A stretch of DNA of 64,000 nt from assembly GCF_003574475.2 (NCBI RefSeq), contig NZ_QLIS02000002.1, positions 496,001 through 560,000 on the forward strand, given 5' to 3'. A model generated the notes under the pieces. That model did no database searches. It saw only the letters and a list, made by a program, of their open reading frames with translations, and was not told where the DNA came from. Source of the stretch: Pseudofrancisella aestuarii. GTDB lineage: Bacteria; Pseudomonadota; Gammaproteobacteria; Francisellales; Francisellaceae. Below, one piece after another: positions 1 to 8,955 of this stretch (positions within the stretch are counted from its first letter, which is position 1; the number at the start of each line of letters is the position of its first letter). The translations under genes and the position numbers were made by a program.

Positions 1-873
1 TTTTTCCTCTATACAGTATCAGCGATGATAATAGTGCATGTATCTACTTATGTGCATCCAATATTTGAAAGAGAATTTTTGCTTATTTTACCATTTGTTT
101 ATTTCTTTTTTTGGTTACGTGGGTTTGGAGAAGTTTTTTTATATTTTCCAATGATGCTTATAGTAATGGTATGTATTACCTTTATTAAATTTCCATTGTT
201 TGACTATAATCACTGGAATTTTACTATTTGGAGTATTATTTTAGCGACGATATTTTATTTTGTATTGATAAGAGGCTATAAGCCAATGACTAATGATGAT
301 ATTGAATTAGTTGTTAAATCTTTAATGAAGCTTTTTATTAAAAGCTATAAGGAAACTTTTGATAATGCAAAGTTTAGAAGATTTACACAAACAAAAATCA
401 TGGATAGAGCAAATGAAAAATTTAATAATATTATTGCTCTTCAAACACATGGAATGATGTTGCTTAGAAAGTCAAAAATCGAAGACTGGAGATTTTTTTG
501 CTATAACTTAGTAATGCTAAATCGGTTATTAGTAAGGTATGTATTAAATTATAAAAAATTTAGTATAAATTATTCACGAATGGGTTTTTCAAATAATGAT
601 GAAGTACAGTCTTTGTCTAAAGACTTAGAAAAGATGTTTCTTGAAACTTTACAGCTGGGAACTATTATTGTTAGCCATAATCAAAATGCTTGGAAAGATA
701 AAATAAGATATATAGAGCATTTAAAATTTAAATTTGAATTAGGATATATAGAAAATTATAAGCAAGACAAAGAAAAAAGAGATTTTTTATTTAGTTGTAT
801 CCTTCTTTTAGATGATATTTTTTTTGCAATAGAAAACACTAGAGAGGCCTATAATGATTTTCTCAAAAGATAG
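1..873 (+). CDS. FUSC-type membrane protein, first half (5' end cut by window)
   Basis: The reading frame is open from base 1. The first residues, before the first in-window ATG at 25, are hydrophobic, so this is the C-terminal part of a gene that starts outside the window. It shows about three membrane segments in the first 90 residues, then a roughly 190-residue helical cytoplasmic region rich in Lys and Glu. This TM-bundle plus soluble-helix layout matches one half of the FUSC/AaeB/YccS family of aromatic-acid-type exporters. The next gene has the same layout and starts 20 bases before this one ends, so the two probably act together as one exporter. The family call rests on architecture and the neighbour, not on a signature motif. 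The substrate is unknown. Confidence 0.55.
   Translation, partial: FFLYTVSAMIIVHVSTYVHPIFEREFLLILPFVYFFFWLRGFGEVFLYFPMMLIVMVCITFIKFPLFDYNHWNFTIWSIILATIFYFVLIRGYKPMTNDDIELVVKSLMKLFIKSYKETFDNAKFRRFTQTKIMDRANEKFNNIIALQTHGMMLLRKSKIEDWRFFCYNLVMLNRLLVRYVLNYKKFSINYSRMGFSNNDEVQSLSKDLEKMFLETLQLGTIIVSHNQNAWKDKIRYIEHLKFKFELGYIENYKQDKEKRDFLFSCILLLDDIFFAIENTREAYNDFLKR
842..847 (+). promoter_or_regulatory. Strong internal ribosome binding site of the second FUSC half
   Basis: GAGAGG lies six bases before the ATG at 854 and inside the coding region of the first FUSC half. It supports a genuine second start rather than a simple frameshift artefact. Confidence 0.6.
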
Positions 874-1771
874 GCTAATTGATAAAATGTCTGATAATAC
901 GTTACTAGCTTTTAGAGCCTTATTAGCTTCAACTATTGGTTTATTAATTTGTTATGCTGTTTTTAGCCTTAGCGGAGAGGACTCATTTAGAGAAAGAATA
1001 TATTGGGTAGTATTTGCTGTTGTGAGTGTTACTGTGAGTACAAATACAGATGTAGTGTTCTCTAGAGCTAAAAATATAGCAGTATTTTCAGTGCTTGGTT
1101 GTACCATGGGCTCTGTTATATTGATGCTTATTCAAAAGTATATGGATAGCTTTATCTTAATAGCTATATTGTGCTCATTATCTTTGATGTTATATACATA
1201 TACAATGTTTTTAAATTATGCAACAAGCGTCTTTTTTATTCATATTTATCTTGTGATGTTTTTTGGATTATTCGTTTTTTGGGATACGGATTTATTTTTT
1301 GTTCGTATTATCTGCGTGTTTATTGGAACAATAAGTATATTAGCTGTTTTTATTATTACGAAAAGTACCAAAAACAGGGTTAAGTTCCAAAAAGAGATGT
1401 ACATTTTATATGGCGAATTTAAACAGATTGTTGATAGTATTGATCAGAAGGTTTCAAATAAAAAAATTATTAACTTAGTGCAAAAAAATATTAGTTTAAA
1501 CGAACAGCTTTTAGCTGCAAAGTATGAATTTAATACTAGAAGAGAATATTATTCATATAAACAAATTATACTTCTAATGGATGAATTACTAATTAACTTA
1601 AAAACATATCGAGTTTTATTTATTCAAGAAAAGAAACATAAAACCGAGTTATATAAAGAGTTTGTGGATTATACAAATGAAGCAATAAAAAAGAACTTTA
1701 AGAAGCTTACAATTAGATATGATAGAATTCTATTAGGAGATAAAAAGAATAATCTTTTCTTAAAAAAATAA
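854..1771 (+). CDS. FUSC-type membrane protein, second half
   Basis: 305 aa. Five to six membrane segments lie between about residues 15 and 165, followed by a charged helical cytoplasmic tail. This is the arrangement of the fusaric-acid-resistance-like (FUSC) family. The ATG at 854 has a strong ribosome binding site, GAGAGG at 842-847, six bases upstream, so independent translation coupled to the upstream gene is likely. AaeB-type relatives usually carry both TM/cytoplasmic halves in one chain; here they are two overlapping genes. Removing one A from the AAAA run near 866 would join both frames into one continuous protein, so a recent split or frameshift is an alternative. Confidence 0.6.
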   Translation: MIFSKDRLIDKMSDNTLLAFRALLASTIGLLICYAVFSLSGEDSFRERIYWVVFAVVSVTVSTNTDVVFSRAKNIAVFSVLGCTMGSVILMLIQKYMDSFILIAILCSLSLMLYTYTMFLNYATSVFFIHIYLVMFFGLFVFWDTDLFFVRIICVFIGTISILAVFIITKSTKNRVKFQKEMYILYGEFKQIVDSIDQKVSNKKIINLVQKNISLNEQLLAAKYEFNTRREYYSYKQIILLMDELLINLKTYRVLFIQEKKHKTELYKEFVDYTNEAIKKNFKKLTIRYDRILLGDKKNNLFLKK

Positions 1772-1779
1772 AGAGAGAT

Positions 1780-3216
1780 ATGCAGAACAAAACATTTTTA
1801 TTCTACGATTTAGAAACAACAGGTATAAATAATTCTTTTGATCAGGTATTGCAATTTGCAGCTGTGAGAACAGACTTGAATTTTAATGAGATTGAAAGAT
1901 TTAATTTTTTTGTAAAGCTTAATCCTGATACAACACCAACACCAAGAGCAACAATTACTCATCATATATCTATTGCTCAAGCAAATTCTGAAGGTGTTGC
2001 TGAGTATCATGCTATTCGAAAAATACATAAAATAATTAACGTTCCTGGAACAATAAGTATTGGATATAACACTTTAGGTTTTGATGACGAGTTTCTGCGA
2101 TTTGCTTTTTTTAAAAATATGCTTCCTCCTTATAGTCATCAATTTAAAAGTGGCTGTTTTAGAGCAGATTTATTTCCAGTCGTTGCATGTTACTACCTTT
2201 TTTGTAATGAAGCCTTAAAGTGGCCTATAGTAGTTGATGATAATGATGTGGAAAAGGTTTCTCTAAAATTAGAAAATATAAATTTAGAAAATAACCTACA
2301 CAGTGGTGGAAGAGCCCATGATGCAATTACTGATGTTTTAGTGACAGTTGAATTAGCTAAGAAGTTACGTCAGGTAAATCCTAAAATGTGGCAGTTTTTA
2401 TTGCAAAAGTTCTATAAACAAGTTGATGAGCAAACTTTAGACAGCTTAGATGTTGGAGTTGATGAATATAAGCAAGCTATAGCAATTGGTGGTATTTTTG
2501 GTGCTAAAAATAATTTTATGACAGCAATTCTAGATGTTGGGCAACATAGAAGTTATAAGAACCAAGAAATATTTGTAAGGCTTGATCAGTGTCTATTTTC
2601 TGAACATATAGAAAAATTTGAAAGCTTAGAAAATGAGCATTGGCGATTGACAGTAAATAAAAAATGGGGTGATATCCCAATCATATTGCCGGCTAAAACT
2701 AGATTTGTTGGTAAGCTTCCTCAAGAGAGATTGGATATTATTAAAGCAAATAAAGAGTTTATTAAAGCAAATAAAGAACTTTTTAGAGATTTTGTTGAGT
2801 ATGTTTTAACCTATAAATATCCAGAAATAGAAAATATAGATGTTAGCGCTAGTATTTATCAAAGCGATTTTATGACAGTTGCTGATGAAAAGGGATGTGA
2901 TAAGTTTCATAATTCTAAAATTGAAGAAAAAGCTAAAATGCTTAATCAGTTGCCTAAAAGTTATTATGATAGAGCAGTTAGGATAATAGGAAGGTTAGAT
3001 TTTGAAAAACTGCCCCAAAATTCACAATATGAGTTTCAGGAATATCTTAATAAAATAGTTAGTTTAGAAGAAGATGAGCTTTTAATTGATCATAAGGGTC
3101 ATAAAAGAATTACATTGGAAGAGATTTATAAAGAAATAGAATATTTAAGAAAAACTGAAAATTTAACAGAAGAGCAGCATGCATTATTGTATGAGTTAGA
3201 GGAATATCTTTTTTAA
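1780..3216 (+). CDS. sbcB: Exodeoxyribonuclease I
   Basis: 478 aa, close to the 475 aa of E. coli ExoI. This 3'-5' single-strand DNA exonuclease works in mismatch repair and recombination. All DEDDh active-site residues are visible: D10 and E12 in YDLETTG, D102 or D103 in GFDDEF, H180 and D185 in HDAITD. The order is exonuclease domain, SH3-like middle and helical C-terminus. The ATG at 1780 follows AAAGAGAG, a good ribosome binding site, eight bases after the FUSC gene. uvrB starts three bases after the stop, so the two repair genes are probably co-transcribed. Confidence 0.95.
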   Translation: MQNKTFLFYDLETTGINNSFDQVLQFAAVRTDLNFNEIERFNFFVKLNPDTTPTPRATITHHISIAQANSEGVAEYHAIRKIHKIINVPGTISIGYNTLGFDDEFLRFAFFKNMLPPYSHQFKSGCFRADLFPVVACYYLFCNEALKWPIVVDDNDVEKVSLKLENINLENNLHSGGRAHDAITDVLVTVELAKKLRQVNPKMWQFLLQKFYKQVDEQTLDSLDVGVDEYKQAIAIGGIFGAKNNFMTAILDVGQHRSYKNQEIFVRLDQCLFSEHIEKFESLENEHWRLTVNKKWGDIPIILPAKTRFVGKLPQERLDIIKANKEFIKANKELFRDFVEYVLTYKYPEIENIDVSASIYQSDFMTVADEKGCDKFHNSKIEEKAKMLNQLPKSYYDRAVRIIGRLDFEKLPQNSQYEFQEYLNKIVSLEEDELLIDHKGHKRITLEEIYKEIEYLRKTENLTEEQHALLYELEEYLF

Positions 3217-3219
3217 GAG

Positions 3220-5226
3220 ATGGATAGATTTAATTTAGTAACAAAATACAAGCCAAGTGGTGACCAGCCTAAAGCTATAAGTAGTTTGGTTAATGGAATA
3301 AACAGTGGTTTGAAACATCAGGTTTTGTTAGGAGTGACAGGCTCTGGTAAAACCTTTACTATGGCCCATGTAATTAATGAAACTCAAAAGCCTAGTTTAA
3401 TACTTGCGCATAATAAAACCTTAGCTGCTCAACTGTATTCTGAGATGAAACAGTTTTTTCCAGATAATGCAGTAGAATATTTTGTTTCATACTATGATTA
3501 TTATCAGCCAGAAGCTTATGTGGCAGCATCTGATACTTATATAGAGAAAGATTCATCTGTTAATGAACATATTGAGCAGATGAGATTATCAGCGACAAAA
3601 GCTATTTTAGAGCGTAAAGATGTAATAATTGTAGCAACGGTTTCAGCTATTTATGGTCTTGGTGATCCAGAGCAATATATGCAGATGCTTTTACATTTAA
3701 AAGTAGGTGAGACAATAGATCCTAAATTAGCTCAAAGAAAGCTTATTGATATGCAATATACTCGCAATGATATGGATTTTAGTCGAGGAACTTATCGAGT
3801 AAGAGGAGAGATTTTAGATATATTTCCCGCTGATTCTGAAGCTGATGCTATTAGGGTTGAATTCTTTGATGATGAAATAGAATCTATAAGCTTAATAGAT
3901 TCTTTAACTTCTAAAAAAATAAAGCCGTTACATCGAGCAACGATATTTCCTAGTACGCATTATGTTGCTTCTAAAGATAGAAAAGAGCAGGTCATAAAAC
4001 AAATCAAAGAAGAGCTTAAAGAAAGGATTAAATATTTTGAAGAAAATAATCAATTGCTAGAAGCTCAAAGGATAGAGCAGAGAACTAAGTATGATATAGA
4101 AATGATAAATGAGCTTGGTTATTGTACTGGAATTGAAAATTATTCTAGACTGTTATCAGGACGTGGCGAGGGTGAGCCACCGCCAACTTTGTTAGACTAT
4201 TTGCCAGAAGATGCTCTAATCATAGTTGATGAATCACATGCTACACTACCTCAATTTGGAGGAATGTATAAAGGCGATCGTTCAAGAAAAGAAAATCTTG
4301 TTAACTATGGATTCAGATTGTTATCAGCATTAGATAACAGACCTCTTAAATTTCATGAGTTTGAAAGGCTTATTAACCAAGCGGTATATGTGTCAGCGAC
4401 CCCTGCTAAATATGAGCTGGAAAAATCTGAAAATACTGTTGAGCAGATTATTAGACCTACAGGACTTCTTGATCCCGAAGTGATTGTTAGACCAGTTGCT
4501 ATACAGGTAGAAGATGCATTATCAGAAATCAATTTAGCAGTAGCAAAAGGTGAGAGAATATTAATAACGACGTTAACAAAGAAAATGGCAGAAAATCTTA
4601 CAGATTATTTATCTGAACATAATGTCAATGTTAGATATTTACATTCTGATATAGATACAGTTGAAAGAGTACAGATTATTCATGATCTCCGACAAGGTGT
4701 GTTTGATGTACTTGTTGGTATTAACCTTTTACGTGAAGGGTTAGATATGCCAGAGGTGGGTATTTTATTAATTTTTGATGCAGATAAAGAAGGTTTTCTT
4801 CGTTCTGATAAAGCTCTAATTCAGACAATAGGGCGTGTTGCTAGAAATATAAATGGTAGAGCTATTTTATATGCAGATGTTGTTACAGGCTCTATGCAGA
4901 GAGCTATGGAAGAAACTCTCAGAAGAAGAGAAACTCAAAATGAATACAATATAAAAAATAATATTACACCAAAAACAATCATAAAAGATATTGATGACAT
5001 GCTCGATAGTTCTCCAGAGAAGCAAAGACGAGAATATAAAAATAATGCGAGAATAAAGGTTGATGATGTGGATGTTTCGGCTATACTAGGTATGTCTGAA
5101 GCTGCTAGAGTTATTAAGGCATTAGAAAAACGCATGAGAAACTATGCTAAAGAGCTAGAGTTTGAGAAAGCTACAGCTATTAGAGATAAAATAATAGAAA
5201 TAAAACAGAAATTTATAAACCTATAG
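3220..5226 (+). CDS. uvrB: UvrABC system protein B
   Basis: 668 aa, full length. This is the damage-verification helicase-like subunit of nucleotide excision repair. The Walker A motif GVTGSGKT is at residues 38-45. The damage-probing beta-hairpin region around [10 protein letters not shown], the DESH box, the [10 protein letters not shown] motif and the helicase motif QTIGRVARN are all present. A C-terminal UVR domain (residues about 625-665) for UvrC contact ends the protein. It follows sbcB by three bases and precedes the NERD gene by nine, suggesting one operon. Confidence 0.97.
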   Translation: MDRFNLVTKYKPSGDQPKAISSLVNGINSGLKHQVLLGVTGSGKTFTMAHVINETQKPSLILAHNKTLAAQLYSEMKQFFPDNAVEYFVSYYDYYQPEAYVAASDTYIEKDSSVNEHIEQMRLSATKAILERKDVIIVATVSAIYGLGDPEQYMQMLLHLKVGETIDPKLAQRKLIDMQYTRNDMDFSRGTYRVRGEILDIFPADSEADAIRVEFFDDEIESISLIDSLTSKKIKPLHRATIFPSTHYVASKDRKEQVIKQIKEELKERIKYFEENNQLLEAQRIEQRTKYDIEMINELGYCTGIENYSRLLSGRGEGEPPPTLLDYLPEDALIIVDESHATLPQFGGMYKGDRSRKENLVNYGFRLLSALDNRPLKFHEFERLINQAVYVSATPAKYELEKSENTVEQIIRPTGLLDPEVIVRPVAIQVEDALSEINLAVAKGERILITTLTKKMAENLTDYLSEHNVNVRYLHSDIDTVERVQIIHDLRQGVFDVLVGINLLREGLDMPEVGILLIFDADKEGFLRSDKALIQTIGRVARNINGRAILYADVVTGSMQRAMEETLRRRETQNEYNIKNNITPKTIIKDIDDMLDSSPEKQRREYKNNARIKVDDVDVSAILGMSEAARVIKALEKRMRNYAKELEFEKATAIRDKIIEIKQKFINL

Positions 5227-5235
5227 AACTTTATT

Positions 5236-6033
5236 ATGGCAATTGAGAGTAAATTAAAAAAAGATAGAATATTTCTTAGATTTACTATAGCAAAAATAAA
5301 AAACTATCTATTTAGAATTAAAAAAAGTTTATATGCAGCTATCATCCTTTGTGGATTTATTATGATGGCAGTATTATATCTAGGAAATTGGGCTTTAGCG
5401 TTCCAGTCTTTACAAATATCAGTAACATTGTCATCTATTATTTTTGTACTATTATTTTTAGTTACTAAGGATGATAATCCAGTTGATATTATTGTTTCAG
5501 GTGTTGAAGGTGAATCAAAAGTATTAGACGAGCTAAGAAAATTAAATAATAATTATGTGCTTTTCAATAGACTTATATTACCTGATGAACAATCAACATA
5601 TGGAACTAGGGAATTAGATTTTGTAGTTATTTCAAAGAACTGTATCTATGTTGTCGAAGTAAAGAATAATAGAGGTCATATTGAAGTTCAGAATATGGCT
5701 GAAAGGTGGCATGTTGAGAAAACCTCACAGCATAATAATATTTATGCTAAAACAATTAAAAACCCAATAAGACAGGTTTTTGCACAGAAGAAAGTTTTAC
5801 AAACATATTTATTTAAAAAGAAAGTTTATATAAAAGGTATACCTGTAGTAACTATAGTAGTATTTGCTAATGATGATGCTGACTTAAGTGATATTTTTGT
5901 TGCAGAAGATGCTAATCAAGCAGTTTTACAATTAGAGCATTTATTACCATTTATTGAAAATAAAGAACAATATTTGGAGAAAATTCCTACAAAATCTAGG
6001 AAAAAAATAATTAGATATTTAGAAAAGGTTTAA
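5236..6033 (+). CDS. Membrane-anchored NERD-domain protein
   Basis: 265 aa. Two membrane helices lie at about residues 34-55 and 60-86, followed by a NERD (nuclease-related) domain. Nuclease-fold-like signature residues are visible: GEGES-type start (VEGESKV), the Asp in ELDFVV, and the E-x-K of VVEVKN. NERD domains are predicted nucleases or DNA-processing modules of mostly unknown function. The gene is nine bases after uvrB and one base before murI, so it is embedded in the operon. Its ribosome binding site is weak. The link to DNA repair is inferred only from position and fold. Confidence 0.75.
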   Translation: MAIESKLKKDRIFLRFTIAKIKNYLFRIKKSLYAAIILCGFIMMAVLYLGNWALAFQSLQISVTLSSIIFVLLFLVTKDDNPVDIIVSGVEGESKVLDELRKLNNNYVLFNRLILPDEQSTYGTRELDFVVISKNCIYVVEVKNNRGHIEVQNMAERWHVEKTSQHNNIYAKTIKNPIRQVFAQKKVLQTYLFKKKVYIKGIPVVTIVVFANDDADLSDIFVAEDANQAVLQLEHLLPFIENKEQYLEKIPTKSRKKIIRYLEKV

Positions 6034-6034
6034 T

Positions 6035-6832
6035 ATGAACAATAGGCCTATAGGAGTATTTGATTCAGGTATAGGAGGTCTAACGGTTGTTAAAAACCTA
6101 ATGGAACTCTTACCAAATGAAAATATAATTTATTTTGGTGATATAGCCAGAATTCCTTACGGTACCAAGTCTAGAGCTACTATTCAGAGATTTGCTGAAC
6201 AGACGGTTAAATTCTTATTAGATCAAGAAGTTAAGGCTATTATTATAGCGTGCAATACCATTTCTGCAGTAGCTAAAGAAGCTGTTCAGAATTTGGCTAA
6301 GGATATTCCAGTAATAGATGTCATAAGTGCAGGAGCAAAAGCTGCTGAAGACTATAATAATATTGGTGTAATTGCAACTCAAGCAACAGTAAATAGTAAG
6401 GCATATTCACGAGCAATACATGAGCATAATAAAGATGCTATTGTTGACTCACAAGAATGTGGTCTTTTTGTGCCGATGATAGAAGAAGGCTTTGTAAAAG
6501 GTGTAGCAATAGAAGCTGTAGCTTGTGAATATCTAAGTTTTTTTAAAGATAAAGATATTGAAGCTTTAATACTGGGATGTACTCATTATCCATTAATAGC
6601 AGATATAATAGCAAAGTTCATTAAAGAGGATACTTTACTTATTGATCCAGCAACTCAAGCTTGCTTAATGTTACAAGAATGTCTTGAGTCTAAAGAATTA
6701 TTAAACTTAACAAATCAAAAATCAGACTATAGGTTTTACGTTACAGATATTCCTATTAAATTCAAAGCTATGGGTGAAATGTTCTTAAAAACGCAAATGG
6801 ATTATTTAGAAATAGTTAGTCTTGAAAATTAG
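6035..6832 (+). CDS. murI: Glutamate racemase
   Basis: 265 aa, the normal MurI length. It interconverts L- and D-glutamate for peptidoglycan. Catalytic residues are in place: D10 in FDSGIGG, C73 in ACNT, C182 and H184 in GCTHYP, and an acidic residue at E150. The ATG at 6035 follows AAAAGG and lies one base after the NERD stop. One oddity is FGDIARIPYG, where most racemases have Thr after GD. A close paralog follows directly, so which copy supplies the essential D-Glu is not certain; this one has the canonical HYP motif. Confidence 0.93.
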   Translation: MNNRPIGVFDSGIGGLTVVKNLMELLPNENIIYFGDIARIPYGTKSRATIQRFAEQTVKFLLDQEVKAIIIACNTISAVAKEAVQNLAKDIPVIDVISAGAKAAEDYNNIGVIATQATVNSKAYSRAIHEHNKDAIVDSQECGLFVPMIEEGFVKGVAIEAVACEYLSFFKDKDIEALILGCTHYPLIADIIAKFIKEDTLLIDPATQACLMLQECLESKELLNLTNQKSDYRFYVTDIPIKFKAMGEMFLKTQMDYLEIVSLEN

Positions 6833-6911
6833 ATTTTAGTCATATAAAAAATTGTCTTAATAATGTATAGATGTAACACTATATTATAGTAGATTCTATA
6901 AATAGTCTTTT

Positions 6912-7718
6912 ATGGATAATAGGCCGATAGGAGTATTTGATTCAGGAGTTGGTGGGCTTTCAGTAATGAAAAGTTTAATAAGCGGTCTGCCTAATGAAAA
7001 TTTTATTTTCTTTGGAGATACTGCTAGAGCCCCATATGGAATAAGGTCATTAGAAGTTATACAGAAATTTTCTATTCAAATTGTAAACTTTTTATTAGAG
7101 CAAAATGTAAAAGCTATTGTTATTGCATGTAATACTATTACAGCAGCAGCTGAGGAAACTATTAAAAATATATCTAAAGATATTTCGGTAATAAATGTAA
7201 TAAAACCAACTGTGAATAAAGTTGTAAAAGATTATAAAACATTAGGTCTCATAGCAACAGAATTTACTGTAAATAGTAGTGTTTATCCAAAAGTAATTCA
7301 TTCATATAATAAAGATATAGTTATTTATTCGCAGGCATGTAGCTCGATTGTACCAAAAATTGAATTAGGTATATTGCAAGGAGTAGAACTAGAAGAAATG
7401 GTTAATAATTGTCTTAAATTTTTAAATAGTAAAGACATAGAAGCATTAATATTGGGGTGTACTCATTATTCGCTTATAAAAAATGTAATTTCTAGATATG
7501 TTAGAAAAAATACTACAATAATAGATCCAGCAGAACTTACAGTATTAGAAGTAAAAAAATATTTAAAAGATAGAGTGATTACCCCATCAGAAAGAGGTAT
7601 TCAAGAAAGTTGTTTTTTTGTTTCTGGAGATGTTAATAAATTTAAACAGATAGGAGAAATATTTTTAGAAAGAGAGATTGTTAATTTAGAGAAAATGCCA
7701 ATATCAAGCTTTAAATAA
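6912..7718 (+). CDS. Second glutamate racemase-like protein (tandem paralog)
   Basis: 268 aa and collinear with the preceding MurI over its whole length, roughly half identical by eye. The catalytic set is retained: D10 in FDSGVGG, C73 in ACNT, C183 and H185 in GCTHYS. It has the canonical FGDTARAPYG, but GCTHYS in place of GCTHYP, and a longer C-terminus. No clear ribosome binding site precedes the ATG at 6912, and there is a 79-base AT-rich gap after murI. It may be an active second racemase, a racemase with another substrate, or a copy beginning to diverge. The reading frame is intact. Confidence 0.8.
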   Translation: MDNRPIGVFDSGVGGLSVMKSLISGLPNENFIFFGDTARAPYGIRSLEVIQKFSIQIVNFLLEQNVKAIVIACNTITAAAEETIKNISKDISVINVIKPTVNKVVKDYKTLGLIATEFTVNSSVYPKVIHSYNKDIVIYSQACSSIVPKIELGILQGVELEEMVNNCLKFLNSKDIEALILGCTHYSLIKNVISRYVRKNTTIIDPAELTVLEVKKYLKDRVITPSERGIQESCFFVSGDVNKFKQIGEIFLEREIVNLEKMPISSFK

Positions 7719-7779
7719 TTAGGCAAATTATCTTAATCCTGCTACTCTTTATCATTATAAATATTATTAGAGCTAGTGA

Positions 7780-8955
7780 TTGGAAAATAAGCATTTAAAT
7801 ATATTTTTACTTATTCCATTAGTTGTAACTTTCTCATTCGGGATGGATAGTTATATTCCTTTTATTATAGTAATAAAAAATCAGCTTAATCTGTCAGCAT
7901 CTATAGTACAGTTAAGCATGAGTATTTATATATTTGCTTTAGCAGTTGGACAGATTTTTATAGGATTATTATCTGACTATATTGGTAGAAAAAAAGCTTT
8001 ATATCTTTCAACGATTCTTTTTATGGCCTCTTCAGTTTTATGTGGATTTTCAACTTCTGGCACGCAGTTGATTATAGGGAGATTTTTACAAGGTATAGGG
8101 GCATGTGGTTTAAGAGCTTGTACTTATACCATGGTTAAAGATTGTTATGATGGAGATCAAGCATCAGCTTACTTAACGCGGTTATACAGTGCGGTAAGCC
8201 TTTCGCCGATGATAGCTCCATTAATAGGTGGGTTTGTTGGTGGGATATGGGGCTGGGAAGCTATATTCTTTATGATGGTGATTTTAGGAGTAGCGCTTTT
8301 AGGATGTATTTATCCATTACCAGAAACATATAGTAAACAAACAGAAAAAACACTTCAGCAGCATTTTAAAGACATTGGAGCAGTGTTTAGAGATAAGCAA
8401 ATTCTTTTTTATGGATGCTTATCAGCAGCTGGAATTACAGCAATGTTTTGCTTTGTATCTTCAATGAGCTACATAATTTTATTACAGTATCATTTATCTC
8501 AAGAGTATATATATCTGACATTTGTGATTTGTGGCATAGGTATGTTTATAGTAGGTATGCTTTCTAAAAAGATTATTTCTTCATTAGGTTCTAAGCGAGC
8601 TCTATATTATTCATTTGGGATTAGTATATTTCTCTTAATTGTAATGAGTTTATTAAGTCTTTTAGGGGACTTGAATTTCTCTATGTATGTACTATTTAGT
8701 ATGCTTCTAATAAGTATTGCAATTATTTTAAATGGCTGTTCTATTTCAATGGGAGTAGCATCACGTAAAACACTAATAGGTTTAGGCATATCTATAATTG
8801 GAGTGCTTGGATACGGTATTGCTGCAATAAGTGGTTGGGTGTTATCACTATTGCCAATAGATACTTTTAGCTATGGCTTAGTTGTTGGTACATATTATCT
8901 ATTTATGATAATAATATCTTTAGTAGCGATTAAGCCTAAAAAGGCTTATGGCTAA
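7780..8955 (+). CDS. Bcr/CflA-like MFS drug exporter
   Basis: 391 aa with about twelve membrane helices. The MFS signature of the loop between helices 2 and 3 is present (LSDYIGRKKAL). An FLQGIGACGLRA helix-4 motif resembles the Bcr/CflA drug:H+ antiporter group. The start is TTG at 7780, directly after an in-frame TGA at 7777-7779, so no longer form is possible; an AGAGC lies a few bases upstream. Its stop overlaps the convergent peptidase gene by four bases. The substrate is unknown. Confidence 0.8.
   Translation: MENKHLNIFLLIPLVVTFSFGMDSYIPFIIVIKNQLNLSASIVQLSMSIYIFALAVGQIFIGLLSDYIGRKKALYLSTILFMASSVLCGFSTSGTQLIIGRFLQGIGACGLRACTYTMVKDCYDGDQASAYLTRLYSAVSLSPMIAPLIGGFVGGIWGWEAIFFMMVILGVALLGCIYPLPETYSKQTEKTLQQHFKDIGAVFRDKQILFYGCLSAAGITAMFCFVSSMSYIILLQYHLSQEYIYLTFVICGIGMFIVGMLSKKIISSLGSKRALYYSFGISIFLLIVMSLLSLLGDLNFSMYVLFSMLLISIAIILNGCSISMGVASRKTLIGLGISIIGVLGYGIAAISGWVLSLLPIDTFSYGLVVGTYYLFMIIISLVAIKPKKAYG

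Noticed and set aside
6878-6890. ACTATA-T-TATAGT inverted repeat between the two murI genes
   Set aside because: Short and wholly A/T except the end pairs; expected by chance at this composition.
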